A stretch of DNA of 64,000 nt from Rhodobacter xanthinilyticus (GTDB taxonomy: Bacteria; Pseudomonadota; Alphaproteobacteria; Rhodobacterales; Rhodobacteraceae): assembly GCF_001856665.1 (NCBI RefSeq), contig NZ_CP017781.1, forward strand, positions 1,054,001 through 1,118,000. The letters are read 5' to 3'. The position numbers were made by a program, and so were the translations under genes. The notes under the pieces were generated by a model, which made no database searches, was not told the DNA's origin, and saw only the letters and a program-made list of their open reading frames with translations. Each line of letters starts with the position of its first letter. Positions within the stretch are counted from its first letter, which is position 1. Positions 10,076-20,297 of the stretch are shown here, one piece after another.

Positions 10076-10154
10076 CGCCCGCGCCGCTTGACTTCGCGCC
10101 CGCGCGCCCCAAACCTTGAGCAAAGCCCAACCCTTGAGAACGGCGGAGGTCGGC

Positions 10155-10538
10155 ATGGAGATGGAGCCCTCGGTGAACCTGCTCGGCGGCCCGCTCGAGC
10201 CCTGCTCGATGGCGCCGCGCACCGGCTTCTTCCGCGACGGCCATTGCAACACCTGCTGGGAGGATCGCGGCGCCCATACTGTCTGCGTGATCACCACCGC
10301 CGAATTCCTCGCCTTCTCGGCCTATGTCGGCAATGATCTGACCAGCCCGCGGCTCGAGCTCGGCTTCACCGGCCTCAAACCGGGCGATCGCTGGTGCCTG
10401 TGCGCGGGCCGCTTCTGGGAGGCCCATGACGCGGGCTGCGCGCCGCCGGTCGTGTTCGAGGCCACGCATCGGCGCACCCTCGAGGTCGTGCCGATGGAGG
10501 TCTTGCGCCTTTACCGCGTGCTCTCGCCCTTCGATTAG
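10155..10538 (+). CDS. DUF2237 family protein
   Basis: 127 residues with the DUF2237 signature: [63 protein letters not shown] and a final [10 protein letters not shown] segment. The spaced Cys and His residues suggest metal binding, but the family's function is unknown. Cytosolic. The stop codon overlaps that of the convergent epmA gene by four bases. Confidence 0.9.
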   Translation: MEMEPSVNLLGGPLEPCSMAPRTGFFRDGHCNTCWEDRGAHTVCVITTAEFLAFSAYVGNDLTSPRLELGFTGLKPGDRWCLCAGRFWEAHDAGCAPPVVFEATHRRTLEVVPMEVLRLYRVLSPFD

Positions 10539-11581
10539 CGGATCAGCGGGTCGACCGGCGTCCAGATCACATCGTCGATCCGCGGCGCCGAAGTGGCGAG
10601 CATCACCAGCCGGTCGAAGCCGAGCGCGATCCCCGAGGCCGCCGGCATGATCGCCAGCGCTGCGAGAAAATCCTCGTCGATCGGGTAGCGCTCGCCATAG
10701 ATCGCCTGTTTCTCCTCCATCTCGGCCTCGAACCGGCGCCGCTGCTCGACCGGGTTGGTGAGCTCGCCAAAGCCGTTCGCAAGCTCCACCCCGCAGGCGT
10801 AAAGCTCGAACCGCTCCGACACCCGCGCGTCATCGGGCGCGGGCCGCGCCAGCGCCGCCTCCGCCGCCGGATAGCGGTCGAGCACCACCGCGCGGCCATG
10901 CCCCAGATGCGGCTCGATCTTCTCGACGAGCACCTTCGAGAGCAAAAACGACCAGCTGTCGTCCTCGCGCACCGCGATCCCCGCCGCCCGGCACGCGCCG
11001 CGCAGCGCCGCCGCATCGGTCTCGGCGCCCTCGCAACTCGCCAGCAGATCGACGCCGGCGTAATAGTCGAAGGCCTCCGCCACGCTCACCCGCTCGGGCG
11101 CGGCAAACGGGTCGCATTCCGCGCCGCGATAGCGCAGAACCTCCGCCCCCGCGCCCTCCGCCGCCAGCCGCAAGAGCGCCGCGCAATCCGCCATCAGCGC
11201 GGTATACTCCTCGCCCACCCGATACCATTCGAGCATCGTGAACTCCGGGCTGTGCCGCTGCCCGCGCTCGCGGTTGCGCCAGACATGGGCGAAGGCAAAG
11301 ATCCGCTCCTCCCCCGCCGCGAGCAGCTTCTTCATCGCAAATTCGGGGCTCGTGTGCAGATACATCGGATGGCCCACGCCATCATTGCCGATCGCGCGGG
11401 TCTCGAACCCGTGCAGATGCGCCTCATTGCCCGGGCTGATCTGCAGCGCCGAAGGGTCGACCTCGAGAAACCCCTCCGCCCCGAGCCATCCCCGGATCGC
11501 CCCCTGGATACGGTTGCGCGCCAAAAGCGCGGGGCGGCGGTCGGCATGGCGTTCGGGGCTCCACCACGGGGTCTGGCTCAT
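10535..11581 (-). CDS. epmA: EF-P lysine--lysine ligase (PoxA/GenX/YjeA)
   Basis: 348 residues. This is a class II lysyl-tRNA synthetase-like catalytic core without the N-terminal anticodon-binding domain, which defines EpmA. Class II motif 2 is visible in [20 protein letters not shown], and motif 3 in [13 protein letters not shown]. The enzyme attaches (R)-beta-lysine to a lysine of elongation factor P. It is divergent from efp with a 96-base intergenic region, directly linking enzyme and substrate. The companion 2,3-aminomutase EpmB is not in this window. Confidence 0.95.
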   Translation of the reverse strand: MSQTPWWSPERHADRRPALLARNRIQGAIRGWLGAEGFLEVDPSALQISPGNEAHLHGFETRAIGNDGVGHPMYLHTSPEFAMKKLLAAGEERIFAFAHVWRNRERGQRHSPEFTMLEWYRVGEEYTALMADCAALLRLAAEGAGAEVLRYRGAECDPFAAPERVSVAEAFDYYAGVDLLASCEGAETDAAALRGACRAAGIAVREDDSWSFLLSKVLVEKIEPHLGHGRAVVLDRYPAAEAALARPAPDDARVSERFELYACGVELANGFGELTNPVEQRRRFEAEMEEKQAIYGERYPIDEDFLAALAIMPAASGIALGFDRLVMLATSAPRIDDVIWTPVDPLIR

Positions 11582-11677
11582 CTGGACAGGCTTTTCGCTG
11601 GAAATCTGGTTGCGGATGGTTTAGGCGCTTCGCCATCCGGGCGCCAGAGCCTGCTACACTCATCAAGGACCAGACCC

Positions 11678-12247
11678 ATGGCAAAAGTGATCGCCTCCTC
11701 GATCCGCAAGGGCAACGTTATCGACATGGATGGCGTTCTCTACATCGTTCTCACCGCCGAAAACGTCCACCCGGGCAAAGGCAACTCGGTGACCCAGGTC
11801 GAGATGCGCCGCATCTCGGACGGCGTGAAGGTCTCGGAGCGCTGGCGCACCGTGGACAGCGTCGAAAAGGCCCATGTCGACGAGAACGAATTCGACTTCC
11901 TCTACGAGGATGGCGAAGGCTATCACTTCATGAACCCCGAGACCTATGACCAGATCACCGTCTCCGAAGACGTGGTCGGCGACGCCAAGGTCCACCTGCG
12001 CGACGGCATCCGCGTGTGGATGCTGACGCACGAGGGCGTGGCGCTCTCGATCGAACTGCCGCAGAAGGTGACCGTCGAGGTCGAGGAAACCGAGCCGGTC
12101 GTCAAGGGCCAGACCGCGTCCTCCTCCTACAAGCCCGCCACCTGCACCGGCGGCATCCGCGTGATGGTGCCCCCCCATATCGGCGTCGGCACCCGGATCA
12201 TCATCAACACCACCGATAACTCCTACGTCGAACGCGCCAAGGATTGA
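11678..12247 (+). CDS. efp: Translation elongation factor P
   Basis: 189 residues in three domains (KOW-like, then two OB folds). It relieves ribosome stalling at polyproline stretches. The modified loop reads HPGKGNS with Lys34 in the position used by EpmA-type modification, rather than Arg32 used by the EarP system, which agrees with the adjacent epmA. The C-terminal GTRIIINT signature is intact. A strong terminator follows. Confidence 0.97.
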   Translation: MAKVIASSIRKGNVIDMDGVLYIVLTAENVHPGKGNSVTQVEMRRISDGVKVSERWRTVDSVEKAHVDENEFDFLYEDGEGYHFMNPETYDQITVSEDVVGDAKVHLRDGIRVWMLTHEGVALSIELPQKVTVEVEETEPVVKGQTASSSYKPATCTGGIRVMVPPHIGVGTRIIINTTDNSYVERAKD

Positions 12248-12267
12248 TCCTCGGCCCGAGCGGATTG

Positions 12268-12294
12268 AAAAAGGCGCCCCACGGGGCGCCTTTT
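12268..12294 (+). terminator. Rho-independent terminator after efp
   Basis: GGCGCCCC and GGGGCGCC flank a 2-base centre, with AAAAA before and TTTT after. The symmetric A/T runs mean it could work on either strand. Confidence 0.9.
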
Positions 12295-12412
12295 GCGTTG
12301 GGGGCGGGGGGATTGCGGTCGCCACTGTCGTCGCCGGCGAACGGATGACCGAGACATACGGTGACGCCGTTCAGAACAGCCCGGGCCTCGAATTTCTCAT
12401 CGGCGCAAAAGC

Positions 12413-12437
12413 AAAACGGCCCCGCGCGGGGGCCGTC
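12413..12437 (-). terminator. Rho-independent terminator after irr
   Basis: Reading the minus strand, ACGGCCCC and GGGGCCGT form an 8-bp stem followed by TTTT. It lies about 20 bases past the irr stop codon. Confidence 0.85.
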
Positions 12438-12456
12438 GCCGAAATCCGCGCGGGTC

Positions 12457-12873
12457 TCAGACCCTGCGCACCCGGATCACCACATCGACCCGCGTCACCT
12501 CGGCGCCCTCGGGGGCGGCGGGCAGGCGGGTGATCTCGAGCTCCTCGGCCGGCGCGTCCGAGATCCGGTTCTCGTCTTCCCACAGGAAATGCGGGTGATC
12601 GTCCATCCGCGTGTCGAAATACGACCGCGTGCCGTCCACCGTGATCTCATGCATGATCCCCGCCGCGCAAAAGGCGCGCAGCGTGTTGTAGACCGTGGCA
12701 AGCGAGACCTTTTCGCCCGCCTCATGGGCTGCGGCATAAAGCCCCTCGGCGGTCACGTGGCGGTTGTGGCCATCGCCCACCAGCAAGCTCGCCAGCGAAA
12801 GCCGCTGGCGCGTGGGGCGCAAACCTCCCTTGGCGAGCCATTCCTGGCCCCTCTCAACTGCGATCGTCGTCAT
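12457..12873 (-). CDS. irr: Iron response regulator Irr (Fur superfamily)
   Basis: 138 residues from the preferred ATG at 12873 (an in-frame ATG 24 bases upstream is possible). The Fur-type winged helix includes LRPTRQRLSLASLL and VSLATVYNTLRAF. In alphaproteobacteria Irr replaces Fur as the global iron regulator, binding ICE motifs when haem is low. The N-terminal haem regulatory motif with a Cys-Pro seen in Bradyrhizobium is absent: the region LAKGGLRPTRQR has no cysteine. The second haem-ligand site is kept as HPHF in MDDHPHFLWED. It is divergent from fabA, an arrangement common in Rhodobacteraceae. Confidence 0.93.
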   Translation of the reverse strand: MTTIAVERGQEWLAKGGLRPTRQRLSLASLLVGDGHNRHVTAEGLYAAAHEAGEKVSLATVYNTLRAFCAAGIMHEITVDGTRSYFDTRMDDHPHFLWEDENRISDAPAEELEITRLPAAPEGAEVTRVDVVIRVRRV

Positions 12874-13024
12874 TTTCAGCGTCTCCCGATCCTCCATATA
12901 TCGCGCACGGCGGGCTTTTTTCAATGGTTTTCGGCCCGTCGCCGGCTTTTGAGCGAAACCGTTGCCCTTGCGTGCGCGCCCGCGCGGGTGCTAGAGGGAA
13001 GGCAACGGACAAGGGGGGAAGCCG

Positions 13025-13534
13025 ATGGCAAACTATCCGACGAGCTTCGGCAAGGAAGATCTTCTGAAATGCGCGCGTGGCGAGCTGTTCGGGCCGGGCA
13101 ATGCCCAGCTTCCGGCGCCGCCGATGCTGATGATGGACCGCATCACCGAGATCTCGGGCGATGGCGGGCTGCATGGCAAGGGCCATGTCGTCGCGGAATT
13201 CGACATCACGCCGGATCTGTGGTTCTTCGACTGCCACTTCCCCGGCAACCCGATCATGCCGGGCTGCCTCGGGCTCGACGGGCTGTGGCAGCTCACCGGC
13301 TTCAACCTCGGCTGGCGCGGCTGGACGGGGCGGGGCTATGCGCTCGGCGTCGGCGAGGTCAAGCTTACCGGCATGGTGCGCCCCGATCGCAAGATGCTGA
13401 CCTACAAGGTTGATTTCACCAAGGCCGTGCAGACCCGCCGGCTGACCATGGGCGTCGCCGACGGTATCGTCGAGGCCGATGGCGAGGTGATCTACATGGT
13501 CAAGGACATGAAGGTCGCGCTCTCCGAGAGCTGA
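13025..13534 (+). CDS. fabA: 3-hydroxydecanoyl-ACP dehydratase/isomerase FabA
   Basis: 169 residues; dehydrates 3-hydroxyacyl-ACP and isomerises trans-2- to cis-3-decenoyl-ACP, the branch point for anaerobic unsaturated fatty acid synthesis. The hot-dog fold active-site pair is His71 in [12 protein letters not shown] and Asp85 in GLDGLWQL, one residue off the E. coli numbering. An SD (AAGGGGGGA) precedes the ATG. First gene of the fabA-fabB-fabI operon. Confidence 0.97.
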   Translation: MANYPTSFGKEDLLKCARGELFGPGNAQLPAPPMLMMDRITEISGDGGLHGKGHVVAEFDITPDLWFFDCHFPGNPIMPGCLGLDGLWQLTGFNLGWRGWTGRGYALGVGEVKLTGMVRPDRKMLTYKVDFTKAVQTRRLTMGVADGIVEADGEVIYMVKDMKVALSES

Positions 13535-13567
13535 GCCCGACCCAACCCAACTTCAAGGAGGCCGCCC

Positions 13568-14797
13568 ATGCGCCGCGTCGTCATTACCGGGCTCGGGATC
13601 ATCTCGCCCATCGGCAACAACGCCGAAGAAGTCACCGCCAGCCTGCGCGCCGGCCGCTCGGGCATCGTCTTCGCGCCCGAATATGCCGAACATGGCTTCC
13701 GCAGCCAAGTCAAGGGCCAGCCCCGGATCGTGCTCGAGGACCATATCGACAAGCGCAACCTGCGCTTCATGGGTCCGGGCGCGGCCTATAACTTCCTCGC
13801 GATGGAACAGGCGATCGCCGATGCCGGCCTCGCGCCCGAGGATGTGTCGAACCCGCGCACCGGCCTCGTGATGGGCTCGGGCGGCCCCTCGACCTCGAAC
13901 CTCTTCGAGGCGCACAAGATCGTCGTCGAGAAAGGCGCGCCCAAGCGCATGGGGCCGTTCATGGTCACCCGCTGCATGTCCTCGACGAACTCGGCCTGCC
14001 TCGCCACGCCCTTCAAGATCAAGGGCGTGAACTATTCGATCACCTCGGCCTGCTCGACCTCGGCGCATTGCATCGGCAACGGCGCCGAGCTGATCCAGAT
14101 GGGCAAGCAGGACATCGTCTTCGCCGGCGGCGGCGAAGAGCTCGACTGGACGCTCTCGTGCCTCTTCGACGCGATGGGCGCGATGAGCTCGAAATACAAT
14201 GACGCTCCGGAAACCGCGTCGCGCCCCTTCGATGCGACCCGCGACGGCTTCGTCATCGCCGGCGGCGGCGGCGTGGTGGTGCTCGAAGAGCTCGAACATG
14301 CGCTCGCCCGCGGCGCCAAGATCTATGCCGAGCTGACCGGCTACGGCGCGACCTCGGACGGCAATGACATGGTCGCCCCCTCGGGCGAGGGCGGCGAGCG
14401 CTCGATGCGCCTCGCCATCGGCACCCTGCCGGAAGGCCGCAAGATCAACTACATCAACGCGCATGGCACCTCGACGCCGGCCGGCGATGTCACCGAAATG
14501 GACGCGATCCGCCGGATCTTCGGCGAGGGCGCGGTGCCGCCGGTGACCTCGACGAAATCGCTCACCGGCCACTCGCTCGGCGCGACCGGGGTGCATGAGG
14601 CGATCTATTCGCTCCTGATGATGCAGGGCGGGTTCATCGCGGCCTCGGCCAATGTGCGCGAGCTCGACCCGGCGATCCGCCCCGGCGAGATCGTCACCGA
14701 GCTGCGCGAAGGCGTCGAGTTCGACTCGATCCTCTCCAACAGCTTCGGCTTCGGCGGCACCAATGCCTCGCTCGTCATGAGCAAGTATAACGGCTGA
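13568..14797 (+). CDS. fabB: 3-oxoacyl-ACP synthase I FabB
   Basis: 409 residues; a condensing enzyme that elongates the cis-3-decenoyl-ACP made by FabA. The thiolase-fold triad is Cys162 ([12 protein letters not shown]), one His in [11 protein letters not shown] and one in [18 protein letters not shown] lies at a good distance from the ATG. It is 33 bases downstream of fabA and 17 upstream of fabI, in one operon, as usual for species that make unsaturated fatty acids by the FabA/FabB route. Confidence 0.97.
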   Translation: MRRVVITGLGIISPIGNNAEEVTASLRAGRSGIVFAPEYAEHGFRSQVKGQPRIVLEDHIDKRNLRFMGPGAAYNFLAMEQAIADAGLAPEDVSNPRTGLVMGSGGPSTSNLFEAHKIVVEKGAPKRMGPFMVTRCMSSTNSACLATPFKIKGVNYSITSACSTSAHCIGNGAELIQMGKQDIVFAGGGEELDWTLSCLFDAMGAMSSKYNDAPETASRPFDATRDGFVIAGGGGVVVLEELEHALARGAKIYAELTGYGATSDGNDMVAPSGEGGERSMRLAIGTLPEGRKINYINAHGTSTPAGDVTEMDAIRRIFGEGAVPPVTSTKSLTGHSLGATGVHEAIYSLLMMQGGFIAASANVRELDPAIRPGEIVTELREGVEFDSILSNSFGFGGTNASLVMSKYNG

Positions 14798-14814
14798 TTG
14801 TTCAAGGAAATCAA

Positions 14815-15603
14815 ATGGCTGATCTGATGAAGGGCAAGCGCGGGCTGGTCATGGGCGTGGCCAATGAGCGCTCGATCGCCTGGGGTATCGCCAAGGCGCT
14901 CGCCGAAGAGGGCGCCGAGCTCGCCTTCACCTACCAGGGCGAAGCCTTCGGCAAGCGTGTCGAGCCGCTCGCCGCCTCGCTCGGCTCCTCGATCCTCGTC
15001 GATGTCGATGTGAACGACGACGCCTCGATGGATGCGGCCTTCGCGGTGCTGAAAGACACCTGGGGCACGCTCGATTTCGTGGTCCATGCGATCGCCTATT
15101 CCGACAAGAATGAGCTCGCCGGGCGCTTCATCCACACCTCGCGCGAGAACTTCAAGAACTCGCTCGCGATCTCCTGCTACAGCTTCATCGACGTGGCCCG
15201 CCGCGCCGCCGACCTCATGCCCGCGGGCGGCTCGCTGATCACGCTGACCTATGGCGGCTCGAACCGGGTGACGCCGTTTTACAACGTGATGGGCGTGGCG
15301 AAAGCGGCGCTGGAAAGCTCGGTGCGCTATCTCGCCAACGATCTCGGGCCGCAGGGCATCCGCGTCAACGCGATCTCGCCCGGCCCGATGAAGACCCTCG
15401 CCGGCGCCGCGATCGGCGGGGCGCGCAAGACCTTCCGCCATACCGAGGCCAACAGCCCGCTGCGCCAGAACGCCACCCTCGAGGCCGTCGGCGGCACCGC
15501 GGTCTGGCTCTGCTCGGATTACGGCGCCTGCACGACGGGCGATGTCGTCATGGTCGATTGCGGCTATCACGTGCTCGGCATGCCGCAGCCCGGCAATATC
15601 TGA
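14815..15603 (+). CDS. fabI: Enoyl-ACP reductase (NADH) FabI
   Basis: 262 residues; short-chain dehydrogenase fold that carries out the last reduction of each elongation cycle. The FabI-specific cofactor site GVANERSIAWGIA is present at residues 14-26, and the catalytic Tyr156 and Lys163 (YNVMGVAK) match the E. coli numbering exactly. It is the target of triclosan-type inhibitors in other species. Last gene of the fab operon; a strong hairpin with a T-run follows. Confidence 0.97.
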   Translation: MADLMKGKRGLVMGVANERSIAWGIAKALAEEGAELAFTYQGEAFGKRVEPLAASLGSSILVDVDVNDDASMDAAFAVLKDTWGTLDFVVHAIAYSDKNELAGRFIHTSRENFKNSLAISCYSFIDVARRAADLMPAGGSLITLTYGGSNRVTPFYNVMGVAKAALESSVRYLANDLGPQGIRVNAISPGPMKTLAGAAIGGARKTFRHTEANSPLRQNATLEAVGGTAVWLCSDYGACTTGDVVMVDCGYHVLGMPQPGNI

Positions 15604-15626
15604 TGTCTTGTGAAATCAACGAGATA

Positions 15627-15648
15627 GGGCGCCCTCGGGCGCCCTTTT
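15627..15648 (+). terminator. Rho-independent terminator after fabI
   Basis: Two GGGCGCCC arms around TC, followed by TTTT. It abuts the stop codon of the convergent membrane-protein gene. Confidence 0.85.
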
Positions 15649-16241
15649 CAATCGCGCTCGATCTTGCGCAGCTCGGCCCGCAGCCGCGCGGAATTGGCCT
15701 GAAACCCCTCCGCATCGCCGAAATCGCAAAAATCGCCGTAATGCGCATGGGGGCCCTTCACCCGGCGCGCGTGCTTGATCGGGCACCAGAATTTCTCCGT
15801 CCGCCCGGCGACCTCGCGCGCGAAGGAAATCACCCCGTTGCCATAGCCGCAATAGACGCAGTTGAGCTTCTGCAAGCCGTTCAGATAGGCCAGCATATGC
15901 CGGTCGATCACCACATGATCGGCGCGTTTGACCTTCTGGATCCCGTAGATCGGGAAGCAGATCGCCTGATAGGCGGAGACGAAAACGTCGAGCAAAAACA
16001 ACGGGATGACCATAGAGTAGATGATCGGCGCGGTGAGCACGACCAAGAACCGCGTGCGCCGCAGGAAGAGCCACAGGTTGACCCGCGCGCGCCGATGGGC
16101 CTCGCGCACGCCCTCCTCGAAGACCACCCGCCCGCGCTCGACATGATAGCGCATCACCGCGCGCCGCGCGGCCCATTCGGTCTCGATCTGCTCCTCGAGC
16201 TCGGCCAGGCGCGCCTGTAGTTTTTCCAGCGTGTCGGACAT
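15648..16241 (-). CDS. Conserved membrane protein with cysteine cluster
   Basis: 197 residues. Residues 1-25 form a short coiled coil (LEKLQARLAELEEQIE). One or two membrane helices follow at about 63-95 (FLVVLTAPIIYSMVIPLFLL and VFVSAYQAICFPIYGI), then a soluble tail with CVYCGYGNG and FWCPIKHARR, a CxxC plus Cys-His set that could bind a metal. I know no experimentally studied member. It is divergent from the alpha/beta hydrolase gene. Confidence 0.75.
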   Translation of the reverse strand: MSDTLEKLQARLAELEEQIETEWAARRAVMRYHVERGRVVFEEGVREAHRRARVNLWLFLRRTRFLVVLTAPIIYSMVIPLFLLDVFVSAYQAICFPIYGIQKVKRADHVVIDRHMLAYLNGLQKLNCVYCGYGNGVISFAREVAGRTEKFWCPIKHARRVKGPHAHYGDFCDFGDAEGFQANSARLRAELRKIERD

Positions 16242-16300
16242 GACGCTCTCCCTCTTTGTCGTTAAGGTAGCGAGAAGCGCGTCAGAGCCAAGGGGAGAAA

Positions 16301-17140
16301 ATGTCGAAGATCCAGTATTTTACCGCCGATGACGGGGCGAAGATCGGCTATCGCGACGCAGGCAACGGGCCGGTGGTTCTGGCGCTGGCGGGGCTCACGC
16401 GGACCGGCGAGGATTTCGACTATATCGCCCCCCATCTCGAAAATTATCGTTTGATCCGAATGGATTACCGGGGCCGGGGGGCGAGCGATTGGACCGGTGC
16501 TGCGAGCTATACCGTGCCGCGCGAGGCGGCCGATGCGGTGCAGCTTCTCGATCATCTGGGCGTGGCGCGGGCGGCGATTCTGGGCACCTCGCGGGGCGGG
16601 CTGATCGGGATGGTGCTGGCCGCAACGGCGCGGGAGCGGGTCGCGGGGCTTTGTCTGAACGATGTGGGGCCGGTGCTTGAGAAGGCGGGACTCGTGCGGA
16701 TTTTCGATTATGTCGGGCGTAACCCCGCGGCGAAAACGCTGGCCGAGCTGGCCGAGAAGCTGCCCCGCGCGATGCCGGGCTTTGCCCATGTGCCCGCAAG
16801 CCGTTGGGCCGAAGAGGTGGCGCACCACTATATCGAGACCGATGAGGGGGTCAAAATCAACTATGACCCGGCGCTGCGCGAGAGCTTTCTCGCGGCGTTT
16901 TCGGGCGAGGAGGTGCCAACGGCCTGGCCGCTTTTTGACGCCTGCGCAGGCCTGCCGCTCGCGCTGATCCGGGGGGCGAATTCGGATCTCCTCTCGGCCA
17001 AGGCCGCCGCCGAGATGCGCGCCCGCCGCCCCGACATGACCTTCGCCGAAGTGCCCGACCGGGCGCATGTGCCGTTTCTCGACGAGCCGGAGGCGGCGGG
17101 GGCGGTGTTAAAATGGCTTAATTTGGCAAGGGCAGATTAA
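16301..17140 (+). CDS. Alpha/beta hydrolase
   Basis: 279 residues with the alpha/beta hydrolase fold. The nucleophile elbow is GTSRGG (Ser near residue 98), the acid is probably Asp in GANSDLL near residue 229, and the catalytic His is in DRAHVPFL near residue 252. The oxyanion region is ALAGLTRTG. There is no signal peptide. The specific substrate cannot be inferred; relatives include esterases and 3-oxoadipate enol-lactonases. Confidence 0.88.
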   Translation: MSKIQYFTADDGAKIGYRDAGNGPVVLALAGLTRTGEDFDYIAPHLENYRLIRMDYRGRGASDWTGAASYTVPREAADAVQLLDHLGVARAAILGTSRGGLIGMVLAATARERVAGLCLNDVGPVLEKAGLVRIFDYVGRNPAAKTLAELAEKLPRAMPGFAHVPASRWAEEVAHHYIETDEGVKINYDPALRESFLAAFSGEEVPTAWPLFDACAGLPLALIRGANSDLLSAKAAAEMRARRPDMTFAEVPDRAHVPFLDEPEAAGAVLKWLNLARAD

Positions 17141-17236
17141 GCGGGGTTTATTTGGGGCTTGGCGCGCAGTCTTGCGGACGGCTTTTTATGCGTGCACGAC
17201 TGATCGCGCATAGTTCCCCATTGCGGAGCAGATACC

Positions 17237-18282
17237 ATGACCACGCTTACGTCCCGCGATCTGTCTCTGGATATTGCACGCGGCTTGGGGATTGTTCTCG
17301 TGGTGTTCGGTCATGCGCTGCGTGGCTTGGTCAGCGCGGGCTTTGTCGACGATAGTGGCTGGAGCGTGCCCGTCGACTACCTGATCTACACCTTTCACAT
17401 GCCCCTCTTTTTCGTCATATCAGGCCTGCTTTTTAGTCCCTCGGTCCAGGGGCAGCGGGCGCCGCTTGGCGCGTTCGTGACGAAAATCCTCGTGCTGCTT
17501 GCTTGGCCCTATTTGCTGTGGTCGCTGCTGCAGGGGGGGGGCAAATCGCGCTGGCGCGGGGCGACGCGGTGAACGGAAACCTGAGTGTTTCTGACCTTTT
17601 CCAGATCTACTGGAAACCCTTTGGGCAGTTCTGGTTTCTCTACGCCATGTTCTTTGCACAGCTGATCAGCTTCCTGGTCTGGCGGCGGGTGCGTCCGTTG
17701 CTGCTCGTGTTTGTGGGGCTTCTGACTTTCCTTGGGGCGTTCTACGCGCTTCCGAAAACGATCATGCTGGTGAGTTATGGGCTCTTCTATTTCTTCGTCG
17801 GGATGATGGCCCGCGAGATGAAACTGCTTGAGCACCTCGGGAGGACATGGCCGTCGGTCGTCGGTTTGTTGCTCGCGGGCGCCTTGGGCGCGGTGTTCTG
17901 TTATGTGGCTGGTGTGCCGAGTTACCTTCCGATTCCGGCCGCGCTGTTCATGGTTCCGGCGGTTCTCGCATTGAGCATCAGGCTGGGTCACGCGCTGGCA
18001 GGAGGGCGGTCGGTCGCGCTGCTCGTGACGATCGGACAATGCTCGATGGGCATCTTCATCTTGCATATCCTCGTCATCGGGGCCGTAAGGCTGGCGATGA
18101 CAAAGTTTCTCAAGGTCAGCGATCCTGCAGTTCTGTTGACGGTGCTCACGCTCTCCGCGACGCTCATTCCCGTCGCGGTTCAGCTCGTCGCGGTGCGGCT
18201 CGGTATCGACAAACTCGTCGGCCTGCCTTCCTCGGTCAAGCGTGGCCGAGGTGTTTTGCGCAAGGATGTTGTGGCGGGGTGA
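17237..18282 (+). pseudogene. Acyltransferase 3 (OafA-like), split by a frameshift at a G9 tract
   Basis: The first frame (17237-17572) carries the family start: a first membrane helix then GHALRG, and later HMPLFFVISGLLF. It runs out after the nine-G tract at 17533-17541. The second frame continues with SDLFQIYWKPFGQFWFLYAM and further membrane helices to 18282. A tenth G (or loss of two) joins them into one protein of about 348 residues, the normal length for membrane acetyl/acyl transferases that decorate envelope polysaccharides. Base composition is lower in GC than the neighbours, suggesting transfer. Either a sequencing error, a true mutation, or slipped-strand phase variation would explain it. 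Confidence 0.85.
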
Positions 18283-18291
18283 GGCCTCGCC

Positions 18292-19206
18292 TCACCCCCA
18301 AACCCCCTCAAACTCCCGCCATTCGCCCTTCGACATGCCCGAGCTTTCCTGCGTCACGGTTTCGCCGGCGAGGCGGCGTTTGAGCACTTCGACCGCCTTG
18401 CCCGAGAGAGTGACGCCGCCGAGGCGATAATCCTCGAAGGCGCCATAGGCCGCGGGCACCCAATCCTTGACGATCCGGCACATGGTCTCGGCATAGACGC
18501 GGATCTCGTATTGCGCGTGGCTATCGGCGCGCAGGCGCAGGAAATGGAACAGATTGTGGAGGTCGATCTTCCAATACCACTGGGTATAGATATTCGCGGG
18601 CAGGTTCATCCGCGCAAGCTCGCGCGCGAGGCCGAGTTTGCCGGCGCTTTCGTCGGGGCTGAGCATATCCTCGTAATGGTCATAGGCGCGCATCGCGTCT
18701 TCGCGCAAGAGATCGAGCACGCGCGCTGCCTCGGCGCCTTCGAGAACCTGGCCGCGGCCCTGGTTGTTCACCGTCGATTGCGCGGCGAGCGCCTCGGGGG
18801 CGGGGATGTAGAATTCGCGGTCGAGGATCGAATAGCGCGCGGAATATTCGTTCACATTCGCCGTGCGGTGGCGGATCCATTGCCGGGCGACGAAGACCGG
18901 CAGTTTGACGTGGAACTTGACCTCGCACATTTCAAAAGGTGTCGAATGCCAGTGCCGCATCAGATAGCGGATCAGCCCGCTGTCATCGGAAACCGCTTTC
19001 GTGCCGCGCCCGTAGCTCACCCGCGCCGCCTGGCAGATCGCCGCATCATCGCCCATGTAATCGATCACCCGCACGAGGCCGTGGTCGAGCACCGGATGGG
19101 CGGTGTAGAGATGCGCCTCCATCCCCGGGGCGGTGGCGCGCAGCGTTTGCGTGGTTTGGGCGCGCTGGGCCGCGATCTCGGCTTGCTGTTCGGGGGTGAG
19201 CGGCAT
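18292..19206 (-). CDS. thyX: FAD-dependent thymidylate synthase ThyX
   Basis: 304 residues from the ATG of [14 protein letters not shown]; makes dTMP from dUMP using methylenetetrahydrofolate, NADPH and FAD. The ThyX signature RHRxxxxNExSxRY is present as [14 protein letters not shown] near residue 123. The conserved C-terminal substrate arginine region is in [11 protein letters not shown]. The frame is open upstream to 19407, but the family N-terminus and a GGAGGA SD (plus-strand TCCTCC at 19211) favour 19206. Confidence 0.94.
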   Translation of the reverse strand: MPLTPEQQAEIAAQRAQTTQTLRATAPGMEAHLYTAHPVLDHGLVRVIDYMGDDAAICQAARVSYGRGTKAVSDDSGLIRYLMRHWHSTPFEMCEVKFHVKLPVFVARQWIRHRTANVNEYSARYSILDREFYIPAPEALAAQSTVNNQGRGQVLEGAEAARVLDLLREDAMRAYDHYEDMLSPDESAGKLGLARELARMNLPANIYTQWYWKIDLHNLFHFLRLRADSHAQYEIRVYAETMCRIVKDWVPAAYGAFEDYRLGGVTLSGKAVEVLKRRLAGETVTQESSGMSKGEWREFEGVWG

Positions 19207-19532
19207 GGTGTCCTCCGTGGTGACTCGCCCCGTTATAGCGAAAAGATCGCGCGGCGGAACCGTCGGCGCGGGGCTGAGGCGAATTCGCGCGGGCGTGATC
19301 TGGCGTGATTGTTTCCGCAGGCGAAATTGACTTTGCGGGCGGAGTTGGGCAGGGTGGGGGACGAGGCTGTCAACGGCGGAGTAAAATTGGGCCACGGGGC
19401 GGCGCAAAATTGGGCCACTTTGGGTTTGCGCGAGACGCGGCTGATGGGCGGCGGCCAGTCAGCCGCGCTCTCCATATAGCTTGCGGGTGACTGGCCGCCT
19501 TGGACCGTCAGGTCCAAGTCTGATACTTTGGA

Positions 19533-20297
19533 TCAGGTGTTGTCGCCGGTCTTGCGCGCGCGACTTTGCGCGAGGCGATAGCTTTCGCCGTTCATCTCGA
19601 GGATGTTGACGTGGTGGGTCAACCGGTCGAGGAGCGCGCCGGTCAGCCGCTCGGTGCCGAAGGTCTCGGTCCATTCATCGAAGGGCAGATTGCTGGTGAT
19701 CAGCGTGGCACCGCGCTCGTAGCGCTGGGAGATCATCTCAAAAAGCAGCTCGGCGCCGGTCTTTGACAGGGGCACGAACCCGAGCTCGTCGATGATCAGC
19801 AGCTTGACGGCAGCCATCTGCTTCTGGACGCGCAGCAGCCGACGTTCGTCTCGCGCCTCCATCAGCTCGTTGACCAGCGCGGCGGCGGTGGTGAAGCTGA
19901 CAGACATGCCCTTCTGGCAGGCCGCCAACCCGAGGCCCAAGGCAATGTGGGTCTTGCCGGTTCCGCTGGGGCCAAGGGCGATCACGTTCTCACGCCGTTC
20001 GATCCATTCGCAGCGCGCCAGTTCCAGCACCTGCATCTTGTTCAGCTTCGGGATCGCCTTGAAGTCGAAGCTGTCGAGGCTTTTGGTGGCCGGGAACTTC
20101 GCAGCCTTGATGCGGCGCTCGACCATCCGCCGCTCGCGGTCAATGAGTTCCAGTTCAACGAGGCGCGACAGGAATTGGACATGGTCCAACCCTTCGGCGG
20201 CGCATTGGCGCGCAACCTTCTCGTGTTCCCGCAGGAAGGTGGGCAGCTTCAGCGTCTTCAGATGGTGGGCAAGCAGGATCTTCGGAGCCTCGCTCAT
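19533..20297 (-). CDS. istB: IstB, IS21-family ATP-binding helper protein
   Basis: 254 residues; a DnaC-like AAA+ ATPase that assists IstA in target choice and strand transfer. Walker A is GPSGTGKTHIA near residue 110 and Walker B LLIIDELGF near 167. The start overlaps the end of istA by four bases. Its protein sequence is identical to that of the second copy at 44414-45178. Confidence 0.96.
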   Translation of the reverse strand: MSEAPKILLAHHLKTLKLPTFLREHEKVARQCAAEGLDHVQFLSRLVELELIDRERRMVERRIKAAKFPATKSLDSFDFKAIPKLNKMQVLELARCEWIERRENVIALGPSGTGKTHIALGLGLAACQKGMSVSFTTAAALVNELMEARDERRLLRVQKQMAAVKLLIIDELGFVPLSKTGAELLFEMISQRYERGATLITSNLPFDEWTETFGTERLTGALLDRLTHHVNILEMNGESYRLAQSRARKTGDNT

